Shown here: positions 53,217-64,000 of the stretch, in pieces | Layout of the letters: every line of letters starts with the position of its first letter | Position numbering within the stretch: the stretch's first letter is position 1 | Assembly: GCA_037447655.1 (NCBI GenBank) | Contig: JBBHKE010000108.1 | Coordinates: 1-64,000, forward strand | Length of the DNA stretch: 64,000 bases | Direction of reading: 5' to 3' | Source of the DNA: Zygnema cylindricum | Taxonomy: Eukaryota > Streptophyta > Zygnematophyceae > Zygnematales > Zygnemataceae | Notes under the pieces: model-generated | Databases searched by the model: none | Told to the model about the DNA's origin: nothing | Seen by the model: the letters and a program-made list of their open reading frames with translations, nothing else | Made by a program: the position numbers and the translations under genes

Positions 53217-55291
53217 GTGAGTAGGGAGGAGGAGGTAGATGTTGAGGTAGGAAGGGGAAAAAAGGCGACGGTTGAGGAGGGGGAGGGAAGTGAGGCGAGG
53301 GGAGGAGTAGAGAGGATGAAGAGGAGGATAAAAAGGAAAAACAGGGTTTTTGATGAGAGGGAGGAGGGGGGAGGGAGTGAGGCACGGAAAAAGTTAGAGA
53401 GGAGGAGGGAAATTAAACTAGGAAAACAGAAAGTTAGTCATTGGAACGATGAGGATTACGTCCCCTCAAATTCTTGTAGCGACAAGAGCATTGTGGATGG
53501 GGAGGAACCGCCAGATGAGAAGCATACCCCGAAGTAGAACATCCCACGGATATTCGGGTATGGAAGGATGTGGATGAGCCCGCCACCGAGGACGAGCAAA
53601 GTCCGGATAGCGAGGGACGACAACGAGAGGATGAATACGAGGATGATGACGACGTGCTCGAGGCGCCTCCCACACCGAATAGGGAGAGAGGCATTGTATT
53701 GGGTAATCCGGGTCCTCAAGCTCCATACCGAGTTGAGGATCCGGATTGGTTATTCCCTCCTCCCACGGGAGAGGAGGAAATGGGCAGTTTTGTGCCCCGG
53801 GTCGAGCATTACATTCCGGTTGCCGAATGGCCGGAACATTCGAGGTATGGTGAATTACGCTCTATAAACCTGTTGTTCTACAACCACAGTTGGGGGAGGA
53901 GGACCAACAATAGTAGTGGAAGTAGACATAGAAAACAACAAAAGCTATGAAGCACCTACTCAACAACCAACTTTCAGCTTACACAAAATATGACTCAAAG
54001 GACCAATATGCCTCAAATTTCTCACATACACAACACAGTAAACTGGCAATTGCCAAAATTGAAGCCCAAATGACCCAGCAAACCATAAGATATGACTCAT
54101 GGAAGTTTCCCAAAAACTGCCTTTAAAATGTCATAATCCCAAAACTGGATGATACAAAATTGTCTAAGTCTTAAACTGTATACTCACACTGAGTATCTAC
54201 TGGTCACACTAATACGGGTGATTGTACAACAGTTCTATCCTGACTAACGAGAAAGTATCAAGCCTGTACTTTACTGTACCGTGAGTACCTCGAAAACCCT
54301 AATTACTACATGCCGCTAAATGAACAATGTAACACTATTAATTAATTCGCTAAACGTTAACTTATTGTTTTCCAAATATTTACAGATATTGTCCATACAA
54401 TTAATGTTGCGATGCTTAGTCAACATCAGCTGCAAAAGTCCAGATGAATGTTGATTCGATGGTACGAACGTCTTGAGTGCGTACGACGCACTTAGTTATT
54501 GTGGTCCCTGCTTTAATCGCGTCCGTCGAATTTGTCTCGTATCAACGATATTCCTTTGATTCCGTACGGTACACTCCCACATGTCGGGCTCGGTTTCCAC
54601 CCATCATATTCACCGAAACCGCCCGTATGATTTTTGACACGTGTATGTGGATGTCGACGCAACTACCGAATACCTACAATAACTTCTCTTGCCGACTTTT
54701 AGTCCCACGCGAATCACGCTTTGTGATCCCAGGTGAATCGCGTCAGTTGGCATGAATTCAATCAATGATTACAACGTTGAATTGTACCATATATTTACGG
54801 AATAACCGGTTGAGATTCTGTTCGTCCGATCGGGTGAATCCAATCGTCTCCTGCGTGACACGTGTAACTGACTGTCGGCGCCACTCCGTAAAAACTGCAT
54901 AAGTCTCTTTTGCCGACGCTCGTCCAGGTAAAAGTACAATACTATCTATTGTACTTTTGCTACTGTAATGCTAATTAAGGTAAGTAATATAACAGACTAC
55001 TTAGAAAATATTCTAAGTTATTTAGGTCTCTTCTCAAAGCCTTATCTACTGAAATAAAGATTTCCAATTATAACAAAACCCAAGGGCAAATCCTTGCCCG
55101 AAAATTCTTGACATCCCCCCGGATATCCGCGCTCATCCGACGTGGTTTTTCATTGAAGGTGACGATCGAGGCTCGAGGTTTGCCCACATACGGCAGTTCG
55201 ATTCGGCGAATCCACGACATACGTGGATTGTTCATGACAACGGCGGGTTTCGGGTGAATGTTCCCGTATTATTGCTGCTTTACCATCCTTA
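53217..55291 (+). pseudogene. Acidic reading frame of unknown function, broken by frameshift and LTR
   Basis: A basic/acidic low-complexity start (EEEVDVEVGRGKKATVEEGE) is followed by KVSHWNDEDYVPSNSC. The frame shifts near 53,530 and continues as an acidic stretch (EDEYEDDDDVLEAPPTPN), then an ordered-looking part (YRVEDPDWLFPPPTGEEE, VEHYIPVAEWPEHSRYGELR). At 53,870 a solo LTR interrupts it. Removing the LTR and one target copy keeps the frame open through DIPPDIRAHPTWFFIEGDD and TWIVHDNGGFRV to a TAG at 55,291-55,293. I do not recognise the family. It lies within what would be intron 1 of the transposase, so it may be a second transposon gene or an insertion. Confidence 0.55.
53871..55075. 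mobile_element. Solo LTR, 1,205 bp, target duplication AAACC
   Basis: Begins TGTTGTTCTACAACCACAG and ends ATTATAACA, with AAACC directly before (53,866-53,870) and after (55,076-55,080). A 5-bp duplication with TG...CA ends is diagnostic of LTR retrotransposons. No internal coding region is present, so it is a solo LTR left by LTR-LTR recombination. Related sequence is at 1,869. Confidence 0.88.
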
Positions 55292-55690
55292 GGACCCCCG
55301 ACTATACACCGTCCTCAAGTATTGTTGAAAATGTCCCAATGTAATACCTCTCTGAGGGGATTGTACCTCGGTTCTACTTTAGTTCCCAAATTTTCAAGTG
55401 AGGCGACCCCGTCAATGCGAAATCCTAAGGGTTCGGCGTCCGATTAGCCCCCCTCCACCACCGTGAGAAGAGCAATGGTCACAAATAATTGAGGCACTCA
55501 CTAACCAATTGGTCGCCCAACAAGAACAAGTGACGAGTCTCACACGGGAGTTGTCTCAACAAAAATTGCGATAATCGGTATGTTTGTGATTTCCATATTT
55601 GTTCATTTATCATTCTCTTTTTATTTTGTCGTCCTTACCTTACAAACTAACATTGTTTTTTTTATATTATTTGTCGTTTTTGTTGAATAT
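55292..55690. other. Decayed sequence after the acidic frame
   Basis: Short open stretches interrupted by stops (TAG at 55,291-55,293 and further stops near 55,446). It may be the degraded end of the same frame. Confidence 0.35.
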
Positions 55691-55930
55691 AGCGACGACA
55701 TCATTCATCCGTAAACCAACGACGATTTCGAGTGGTTGTGAACCATAACTCTCCCAAAATTATATTTTACAACTAATCGTCAGTATAATGACGACATGTG
55801 CTCTTGGCTGAAATTAGGGAAGACAGATTGTTGTCGCATAATTCAGCAATGGGCATTTGTCGTCACTGATTCAGCGACGTCAGCTAGTCGTCGCTGAATT
55901 AGGCGACGAAAAATCCTCGTCGCTGAAGCA
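55690..55930. repeat. TCGTCGCTGAA short hairpins, cluster 2
   Basis: GATTCAGCGACGTCAGCTAG, CGTCGCTGAATTAGGCGACG and similar direct and inverted copies, just before transposase exon 2. Confidence 0.75.
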
Positions 55931-57927
55931 ATTCCTAAATTGTAATGGCTTTTTATGTAGATTTTCAATGACTAATTTTTGTTTTTTCTTTACTCCAATT
56001 GCAGAGTACCAGAAAGCAAAGCAGTGCTGGGTCGAAAGGGTGGCGGTACTGAAAAGGATAAGAGAAACTACTCTCACCTTATCTACTTCGTGTTTTGGAA
56101 AGAGAAGTGTGGTTGTAATGAAAGTGTTACCGAAAAGGGTAGGAAAGAGCTACCATGGGTGGTGAAGATTCACAAGGACTTAGTGGACGACTTTTTTCCG
56201 ATTCTAAAAGGCGGGCATGAAAATGTCAATTATTGTTGTGGGAAAATGGCAAATTTTATCATTGCCCAAATGAAGAAGGATGGTGTACCCGAATTTATCA
56301 ACGACAATGGTGAAGAGATCGACATTAGAATCACTCGGCGTTGGATTCAACGATTTTTCGAAAAGCATAGCATTGTCGCCCGAGCCCAAAAAGACAAACT
56401 ACAATTAAGTTCAAAGAAGGAGGAATACATAGAGAGAGCCGTTGCATATCACATGGGCGTATTAAAAAGGGGATTTCTTACAGGTAAGCCTAGTATTTTA
56501 CTTCCCTTTGTTGCTTCTTATCATATAAAGTTTATTATTTTCTATCATTTCCATGCTTTTTGAGGGAAATGAGTGTGAAAAAGAAAATTTGTTGTATTAG
56601 TATCTCCCAAAAATTTTAAAAATGACTACAATGTAAACAAACAATGTTATTCCTTTCATTATACTTACTTGAGTTTTGTTTTGTTTTGTGTTTTTATATT
56701 TTTTTGGTGGATAATAAGTCGTTTTAACGAGGATTTGGTGGAGAACATGGATGAAAACCACTTTATTGTAAATATGGACAACAAGAAAACTTTAGGCTTT
56801 CGCGGCGACGAGGTTGTAAGATACCTCGACGTTGCGGGTGGTGGAGAGTCCATGACATTGATGGTACGACTCACAGGAGAAGCGAATCCGCGAATCGAGA
56901 CTCCGATGATAATTTTCACAAACCGCAGTCGAAATTACCCGATAAATGGCATTGCCGACGATGTACCGGGTAAGATTCATTAGATTTTAATCTTTGAAAT
57001 ATTGTTCATCTTCGCTATTTTCCTCTATTATTTACGTATCCCTCTCTATGAAAATATGTTTTACCGTTCCTTATTGGTTAAACATGCTTCCTCGTCATCC
57101 CCTCCCCTCGCACTCACTATCTCTCCCTCTCTGCCCCCTCTCGCCCTCTCCCTCTTTCTCTCCCCCTCACGTAACTCACCCCCTCCCCCTATCCTTTATT
57201 TTTTCCTATTGTAGGAGTTTGCTACCGAAACGGCCCCAAAGGATGGAATGATAAATTTTTTTTCCCGCAATGGATAGAAGAGCCAAGGTCTTACCAAGGA
57301 GACCGTGATGGACGTGAAAAAATAATCTTCCAAGACAATTGTGGCGGGCATAATAATTCCGAGGAGTTGAGCTGAGTATTACTCGCCAAGAGGACGATAC
57401 TCCACTTTTTCCCTCCTTCCGCGACTCACCTCGTGCAACCCGCCGACTCCTTCGTGATTTCCAAAACTAAGGAGGTTTGGTCGCAGAAATGAGAGGATTG
57501 GAAAATGAACGGGATCAAGAAGCATGCGTGGTCCTATCCGAGTGGCAAGGGTTGGTTCGAGAAGCTACTCGGCCTCGGGAAGGCTTTCTTTCTTAAGTTG
57601 GCTTGCGACTCAATCCTCGAAGTCAACGCAATGCAGGACCATCAAGGGATGGGTTACGCACATAAAGCTATGATTTAATGCGGCTTGTTGTTTAAGGACG
57701 GGAAATGGGAGGAGAAAATGCTCCTCCCGGATTTACATGTCATCATCATAAAATAGCGATGCCATTTCGAAGGCGGTGAGGTGCCAATTCTTTCTACATA
57801 GGCACGAGATTTTGTCAAAGGCGTTCAAGATGCCGACACTCAAGAGGATGAAGTCTTTGATGAGGCGGAATGGGAGAAGGAAGATTTAGAGTCCTTTCAT
57901 AGAGAAGTGGTTGAATTAGTGAACTAG

Positions 57928-58200
57928 GAATGGGGGTTAGCTTAAATTTATAGAACTAGTGTTTTTTTGTTCCTTTTTTTTTATTAGTTTTAGTTGGTTA
58001 GTGTGGTAATTGTACTTAGCGTTTCTCAAAGTATGTCACATAAATTTTATCCGTGATAAGTTCAATATAATCCTATCGTTCTTTGTTTTTCATTTTGAAT
58101 TTTGATACTGAAAATGATGTATGGAAAAAAAAACTTGAATGACATTGGATGTTAATGATGTTTTCAATGTGTTTGGGGAATTATCTGTTTCTTTTTGTAT
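57928..58200. other. Transposase 3' region
   Basis: AT-rich DNA between the last transposase stop and hairpin cluster 3. Confidence 0.4.
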
Positions 58201-58204
58201 TCCA

Positions 58205-58405
58205 CGTTGGGCGACGAATGCAGTAAATCGCTAGGTCGGATCGAAGCATTTAGACTGCTCTAGCGACAAGACAGTTTCGTCGCTGAAATATACAAATTCA
58301 CATTTACCATTCAGCAACGAGAATGTCTCGTCGCTGAATGGTAAATCTGATGGTAAACAAAATTTTTACCTTTCAGCGACGAAAATGTGTCGTCGCTCAA
58401 CGATA
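58205..58405. repeat. TCGTCGCTGAA short hairpins, cluster 3
   Basis: CAGCAACGAGAATGTCTCGT, CGTCGCTGAATGG and CAGCGACGAAAATGTGTCGT. Similar to cluster 2, so the two may be subterminal repeats at the ends of one transposon. Confidence 0.75.
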
Positions 58406-59455
58406 CAAATTTAGCTCTATAATATATAGAAGCCATACTTAGACATATTAAAAGAACTATACGATAAACATACTTCTCTGTGATGCGAAACTCGCATAGT
58501 CTTTGCTTATACAATTGTATTCAGGATTTATTAATACAAAAAAAAATGTATTCCGGATTTATTTTTTTCATCCGAAAAAGTAAACAAAACATCCACTTCT
58601 TCTCTTCAAATTGGTCCACCGAATTCAAAATCAAAAATCAAAAAGGATTTTTTTGTGTTTTCTTTCTTTGTTTTTTTTATCTCGATAGTAAAATAATTCT
58701 CATGTGCCATTTGTTTCTAAATGTTGTTATCAAAATAACCTCGGATCATAATATGTTAAGAATCAAAAGCATAATTTAGAAACATAAATGAAAAACATAC
58801 ATAGAATACAAAAAACAAAAATAAAACACATAAACAAAAAAATGGATAACATAAAATAATACCATAATCAACAAATCGCTTTCTTTTATATTCCTTTCAC
58901 GGGACACATAAGAATTGTTCAAAAATTGACAAATGCACATTTTAACCATAACTATGGAACTGTATGCATATATAATTGACAACGGAATAAGCACAAACCT
59001 AACTCGGAAAAATACCAATGTAAAACCTTAGTAAAAACATAAAAAAATACTCCTTCATAGAATTCTCCATATTCTATTTGCTTTTGTCATTTGTCGAATA
59101 AAAAACCAAACACACTAAAAATCTATGCAACTCTTACTATCCCTAATTTAAAATCACTCTTTTTTTTTTTCCCCTCTTTCCTCTCTCACCTTTACTCTTT
59201 CCTTTCCTCACCTCCCTCTTTCCTCTCCTCCGTCACTTTCTCCATCTCGTTTAAAACTTCTTTTTTTATACTTCACTTTCATGCTCATTTGGTTGCAAAT
59301 GTAGAAGTAATTAAGTGTACGTCACAACTGCAAAAAAGATAACAAAAATAACGACAAACAAATTAGCAACCACAAAAAAAAAAAATCAAATGCAAAACGA
59401 AACAAACAAATAAAAAACAATTAAACGAAAGATACAAAAACAAAACAATTAGAAT
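58406..59455. other. Unassigned AT-rich DNA
   Basis: A-rich and T-rich runs and a short CT tract (59,160-59,250). No gene recognised. Confidence 0.4.
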
Positions 59456-60190
59456 GAAATAAGTTTAGGATGGCTAGGAAAAGAGAGTGGGATAGAGCGA
59501 ACGGGGGGGGGGGAAATTAAAAGGGGGGGGGGGGGGGAGTTTGAGAGGGGCGCGATTGGCTTCATTAGCGGGAGAAGGAGGGGAAGGGATAAAAATATTG
59601 GAAGAGAGAGGGATTCACGGATAGAGAGAGGCATGTTAAGAGGGAGAGAGGGGGAGAGGCAGAATGAGATAGAGAGAGACAACGGTGGAGAGTTAGAAGA
59701 AGAGGGGGAGAAAGCAAGTGATGTCAAAAATAAAAGTGGGAGGCAAATTAAGAGTGAGCGAGATTGGCTCCTTGAGAGGTGAGAATGAGGGAAAGAAGAC
59801 AAAAAAAATGGATAAGAATATAGGGTGAGAAAGGAATTAATAATTTAGGAGAGGCACACCAAGAGGGCAAGAGTAGGAGAGGAGGAAAAAAGAAAGGGCG
59901 ACAGAGGTAGGGAGAGAGGAGAGGAAGGGAGGGGGAGGTGGAGGAAACCTCTAGGTAGATGGAGAGGCGAGATATATGGTGAGGGAAAGGGACACGCAAA
60001 CCGAGAGAGGGAGCATTTTTCACTATATATTTAGGGAGATATGGAGGATACAGGGTGGGTGGAGGAAGAAATGGCAGGTCGATAGGAGGAAACATTGCTT
60101 AGTGAGAGGTAAGAATGAGATGAAAAATTTGAGAGAGAGAAAAACAGATGCAGAAATCGATAAGTAGAGAACAGATGAGAAGGAGGGTGA
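59456..60190. repeat. GA-rich tract with G runs
   Basis: AGAGGGAGAG-type purine repeat, including runs of G up to about 14 bases near 59,525-59,538. Minus-strand Ser/Pro/Leu frames are artefacts. Confidence 0.8.
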
Positions 60191-60479
60191 GAAATATGGA
60201 TGGCGTGAGCAAAGGGTAGTAGGAAGGGAATGATAACGTCCATAAAATAGAATCCATGGATAAAAAGTGGAGCAAGCGGCGGCGCTTTTGACTGCTTCCT
60301 GGTGAATCGATTGAAATTTTATTAGAATGACGACGTGGGCGACGACGTAGGCGCCAAGTCCCACACATACAGAAAACGGTTGATTGTGATTCATGAAGAA
60401 CGGATCCTTATCTTTTGTGGGTTGTGCGCATTTGGCATTTCTTCGCCCCAAATATCACAAACGCCAAATGTGGTTATTG

Positions 60480-60990
60480 TATTCTACTTAATTCAATTAA
60501 TAACCCCAATTTGAGGTTATTTTGGCACATCAACTTGTATTAACATAAACGTTTACTATATTTTATGTTTGGCACCATTTTACAATAGACTTTTATACTA
60601 AATTGGACAATTATCACCTTACTAACATAAAATTTTACACCAAATTATCCAAAACCACAAAATAACATTAGTAATCAATCTAACTGATTACTAGGAACTT
60701 ATGTACGAGTTCAAACCGTAAATATCAAAGTTTACAGCTATACGCCGCCACAACATTTGACAAAGTTATGTTCTCAACTAAGTTAAACAACGTTACACGT
60801 GCGAATATGTTTGATATTCACATTGTCGAAGACGTGGGTGTTGGTCGAATATGTGCGAACGTGATATTTGACAGCCCGATTTCATCCCCTTTTTAGACCG
60901 CATATTCTCAGACGTCGGCGGCTACTAAACATAATGAATTGTTCTTTTTCACTTAAAAGATTACTATTTTGTACGGTGTGACAATTGCAA
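60480..60990. mobile_element. Transposon remnant related to 200-375
   Basis: GCGAACGTGATATTTGACA, CCCCTTTTTAGACCGCA and AAACATAATGAATTGT are shared with the element at the left edge of the window. Confidence 0.5.
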
Positions 60991-61019
60991 TTATGTGTCC
61001 CCCATTGGACTACTGAAGT

Positions 61020-61400
61020 CGAAAGCCTCTAGATAGTTTTTGACTAACCCTTTGTCATCTAGGACCGCTGCTACCAAAGCAGGAAAATGGACAAGGTGAC
61101 TGCACCCCTAGGTAGTCTGGACTCCGCTGAGTTTGCAACAAGAAGAATCACGGAAAACGCCCAACCAGGCGATTAGTTATCAAGTGGCAAAGATGCCAAT
61201 ATTTATACAAGCTCATTGGGAGAGAGGCGGTTACCTCCTCAATCCTTTATGTCCTAAACCCTTCTCACAACCGCTATCTATGTACGAACCAATCGGAGAA
61301 TAGTATAGTACAGAAAGGTACTATGGCCGATGTCCTTTCTGTACGGCATGTGTACGACAAAGCCATGGAGTAGACGTGTGTCTTCTCTAAACTTGTACCC
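61020..61400 (-). mobile_element. Copia LTR end and leader, minus orientation
   Basis: The reverse complement of 61,168-61,370 matches 62,440-62,628 (GCTTGTATAAATATTGGCAT, CTTTGCCAC). The DNA left of it (61,020-61,167), also inverted, resembles the leader at 62,629-62,790 (GAGTCCA...AGGGTG, then CAT). So a second element copy, truncated at its left, faces the other way. Confidence 0.6.
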
Positions 61401-61710
61401 ATGTTTCTCGAGATTCTTGCGTTCCAATTTTATCGTGCCACGTGGAGCCAAATCATGTCACGTCCAAATAATCGCAAAAGTGGCCATTTTTGGGTCTTGA
61501 CGATGATGGGTGCCGTCGGATCTAAACCGACTTTTAATATTAGCTATTGAAACAAATGGCCGGTACAATTGTTTCATGCGGGTTTTTATTCGCACTATAT
61601 TACAATGAGTTACTATGCTTGTTATCTCTAATTTCGTTAATCGGATTAAGGTTCCTTAGCAAAGTTTAAATAATAATCAAAACCCATATACTCCAACGAA
61701 CTTCTATAAT

Positions 61711-61795
61711 AGACCGGTTAGAGCTAACGGCTATGCATAGCTCTGCTAGTTGAAGGTTTGAGTCCTGCAAGACTCAACCTTTTTGTTAAGAGTGA
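61711..61795 (+). ncRNA. tRNA-like fragment with pol III box B
   Basis: GGTTAGAGC (D-loop like), then GGTTTGAGTCC (box B like) and a TTTTT run. The acceptor stem does not pair and the anticodon region is too long, so this is a degraded tRNA or a SINE head and not a working tRNA gene. Confidence 0.25.
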
Positions 61796-62439
61796 CTTCT
61801 GTCATTCCAAAGTCCTGTCTGTCTAGCTAAGGCAACCATGGCAATGAAAAATGAGTTTTATGTATTTTCTAAGTCATGATATTATATTAAAAGGTGATCT
61901 ATGTAATGGTTAGACTCCACTTTCTCTCTCTCAAGTTCACATACTTGTTGTAGTCATTGTTGACTGGTCAGAGAGAGATGGAGCCATGGCTGCCTAAGTA
62001 GCCAGAAGAGGAATATAGACAGGTGATAGCAAAAAGACTAACGGACCAAGGATTTGATTATGGTTCTTGTAATCAGTAGCCAGTAGCCGCTAGCTTTGTC
62101 CTCTAGTCTAGAACCAGTGCTAAGATATATAGTGCGTGATATTTATTTAAACTTGTACTGGTAAATTAAGCCGATTAATGGATTTACAGGATTGTTAACA
62201 TAAAGATAGTTAAAATATTTTGTATGCAAACGGTCAGCTAATTTGAACGGAGCACATTAAATGCCGGTTAACATCGAACGGCTCGTATTCAAACCGACAT
62301 TGCGGAATAGCCGCTTTGGCTGTTTTCAGACATTGTGTCACCAAGTGCCACGTTGCGCCTCGACACTTGATTACACGATTTGCATGAAACCTGGAGACAA
62401 ATTGAAAAGTGATAGGCGTCCCTTCCAAGGCCATGTCGT

Positions 62440-62800
62440 ACAATGGCCGTACAGGAAGTACATCTGCAGCTGTACTTTATTGTATTGTACAATTTTTTGA
62501 TTGGATCCGTACATCAATAATAGGAGGTTTAGAGAGGGTTATAGGACTTAAGAGTTTTTGAGTAGATAACCGCCTCTCTCTGAGAGAGCTTGTATAAATA
62601 TTGGCATCTTTGCCACCTGATAATTAATCGCGTGGTAGAGCGTTTTGAGTTATTTTTTTTGCATAGGACTTAGGGGAGTCCATCCTTCACAAGGGTGATA
62701 GGAACAAGAATCTTTGCCTACTTGGGAGGTAGTTGATTCAAAGGGAATAAGGGCATTTCAAATTATCATAGAGGCTTCAAGTAAGCTGTAGTTTCTGTGC
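62440..62800 (+). mobile_element. 5' LTR end and leader of a Copia element
   Basis: Upstream of the gag frame. TGGTAGAGCG near 62,632 sits where a tRNA-Met primer-binding site (TGGTATCAGAGC) would be expected and partly resembles it. The exact LTR borders could not be fixed. Confidence 0.45.
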
Positions 62801-62804
62801 ACTT

Positions 62805-64000
62805 ATGGAGGTCACAGAATTGCAGGTTAATGGGCCCACCTTGAGGGTGCCCATTTTCAACAGATCAAGATTCATCTATTGGGAAACGATGATGACCAAT
62901 GCTTTGTGTGAAAAACGGTATTGGGGAATACTGAATGGACAAGTGAGGCGTCCACCTCTCGAGGCTCTACCAAGGTTTGGCGGAGTTAGATTTTCAAAGA
63001 TACCGTCTCCTCTTGCGAAGGAGACAGATGATGCGGAAAGCAGTGTGTCGGAGAAAGGAAAGGAGCCAACCACTCCTTTCGCTCCATCTATAGAGACACT
63101 GGTATTAAAAACCGAGGAGAATGATTCAAAAACATGGGACTACAAGAACATGGCAGCAAGGCATTTCATTGTGATGCATCTCACTCAAGGTTTGGCGACA
63201 TCTCATCTTCACATAGTGGCGGTTGCGGATTTGTGGATGACATTGGTGGATATTTAGAGGAGTGGTACCATTCAAGAGCAACAGTTGGTTGGACACAAAC
63301 TGAAGGCATACACTTAGAAAGGGGGGGGAGATGGTGAACCTTTGTAATGATCTGGCATCTTTGTATGCGGAGTTGAAGAGTGGTGGTTGGACAAGAACCA
63401 TGAAAGCAAAGGTCAATACCTTGATCATGAATCTACCAGACAATGACAAGAATGTGGTGAATCGCGTAGAGGATCTGGATGACAACCTATGGATCTGGAG
63501 CTCGGTTGTCTTAATGATCCTTGTCCGAGAGAACACCATTGAGATCTGAAGAGGTGCAAAGAGCGTCTAAGATCTGGCTGCCAGAACAGATCGGTGGAAC
63601 AAGGATCCGAAGAAATCTTATGTAGATATTGGCGAAGGTTGAAATAAGCCTGGAGGATCGAGGACTCTGAAAGGACTCTGAAAATCCCACGGAAGCAGAA
63701 GTGTGCGATTCGAGCTGTTCGAGAAGCTCCGGAAGAAGGTTGGATCATAGACTCAGGTGCCTCAATGTATATGTGTCATGAAAAACAGTTGTTTACAAAG
63801 CTGAAGAAGGTTCCCACTGTAGAGATAGAGTATGGGGATGGGAGAGTAGTGACTACTAATTTAGTGGGATCGGTAGATCTGAAAGTACTGGTGGACGGTC
63901 ATTCGTTGATAGTCACTTTCTCAGATGTACTTTATATAATTCAACTGAGTATGAATCTTATCTCAACTTTTGTTTTAGATGGCAAAGATTTTGAGACCTA
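62805..64000 (+). pseudogene. Ty1/Copia retrotransposon gag-protease region, frameshifted, truncated by window end
   Basis: The gag frame starts MEVTELQVNGPTLRVP and has the Copia-type NALCEKRYWGILNG motif, then KTWDYKNMAARHFIVMHLTQ to a stop at 63,257. Further gag sequence continues in other frames: EEWYHSRATVGW; then after the G run at 63,322, VNLCNDLASLYAELKSGGWT and LIMNLPDND, typical of the UBN2/gag domain. The aspartic protease motif WIIDSGAS lies at 63,741-63,764, followed by FSDVLYI...MNLIS. Several frameshifts indicate it is inactive. Integrase and reverse transcriptase would lie beyond the window. Confidence 0.8.

Larger units (their letters stand above)
52018..57927 (+). pseudogene. 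Decayed DDE (pogo/CENP-B-like) transposase, split by introns
   Basis: Exon 1 (52,018-52,308) is acidic, then reads RLRVINWMIVDF and FPQHFTGVYR, like the N-terminal helix-turn-helix part of DDE_1-type transposases. Exon 2 begins at 56,004 after ATTGCAG (YQKAKQCWVERVAVLKR) in matching phase and changes frame near 56,130. It continues WVVKIHKDLVDDF, RRWIQRFFEKHS to 56,483. Exon 3 (from about 56,719 to 56,969) has VENMDENHFIVNMD (first catalytic Asp), KTLGFRGDEVVRYLDVAGGG. Exon 4 starts at 57,215 and has GPKGWNDKFF, IFQDNCGGH (second Asp), THLVQPADSF (third Asp), 36 positions apart. Stops after EELS, SQK, KAMI and later make it inactive. Close relatives, as I recall, are common in oomycete and plant genomes. 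Confidence 0.75.

Overview
The window looks like nuclear DNA from a plant-lineage eukaryote with large, intron-rich genes and heavy repeat load. The host genes read as green-lineage: a plant group-I-like PP2C phosphatase, an OSR1/SPAK-type Ste20 kinase with the plant KGRF tail motif, and two exons of a plant-type PEX12. Kilobase introns, pyrimidine-rich intron tracts and many small inverted-repeat transposons make a streptophyte alga such as a charophyte (for example Chara) my best guess. That guess is inference; nothing in the sequence names the species.

Layout. 1-7,480: transposon ends, CT/GA low-complexity DNA, an LTR-like insertion (1,869-2,995), a PIF/Harbinger-like MITE (5,075-6,072), a degenerate 12-bp tandem repeat and TTTAGGG-like sequence. 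7,493-16,192: PP2C gene on the + strand, broken by a 910-bp assembly gap. 16,193-20,729: intergenic DNA with a hAT-like MITE, a Harbinger-like MITE and a perfect 56-bp palindrome. 20,730-42,459: one Ste20/OSR1-like kinase gene on the + strand, reconstructed here as 22 exons encoding 838 residues with every exon phase matching. In its middle, a 2.0-kb block holding exon 14 is present twice, and between the copies lies a 1.4-kb segment carrying two correctly phased exons of PEX12. 42,460-51,750: no host gene seen; low-complexity DNA, hAT-like and nested Harbinger-like MITEs. 51,750-58,400: a decayed DDE transposon whose transposase exons flank a second, acidic, unrecognised reading frame that is itself split by a solo LTR. 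58,400-62,800: AT/GA-rich DNA, more MITE sequence and two head-to-head copies of a Copia LTR/leader. 62,805-64,000: gag and protease part of a Copia retrotransposon running off the window.

The two host genes are both protein-phosphorylation enzymes in the same orientation, about 4.5 kb apart; nothing in the sequence shows they act together. Exon boundaries were placed by eye using GT/AG signals, reading phase and recalled family motifs; no database search was run.
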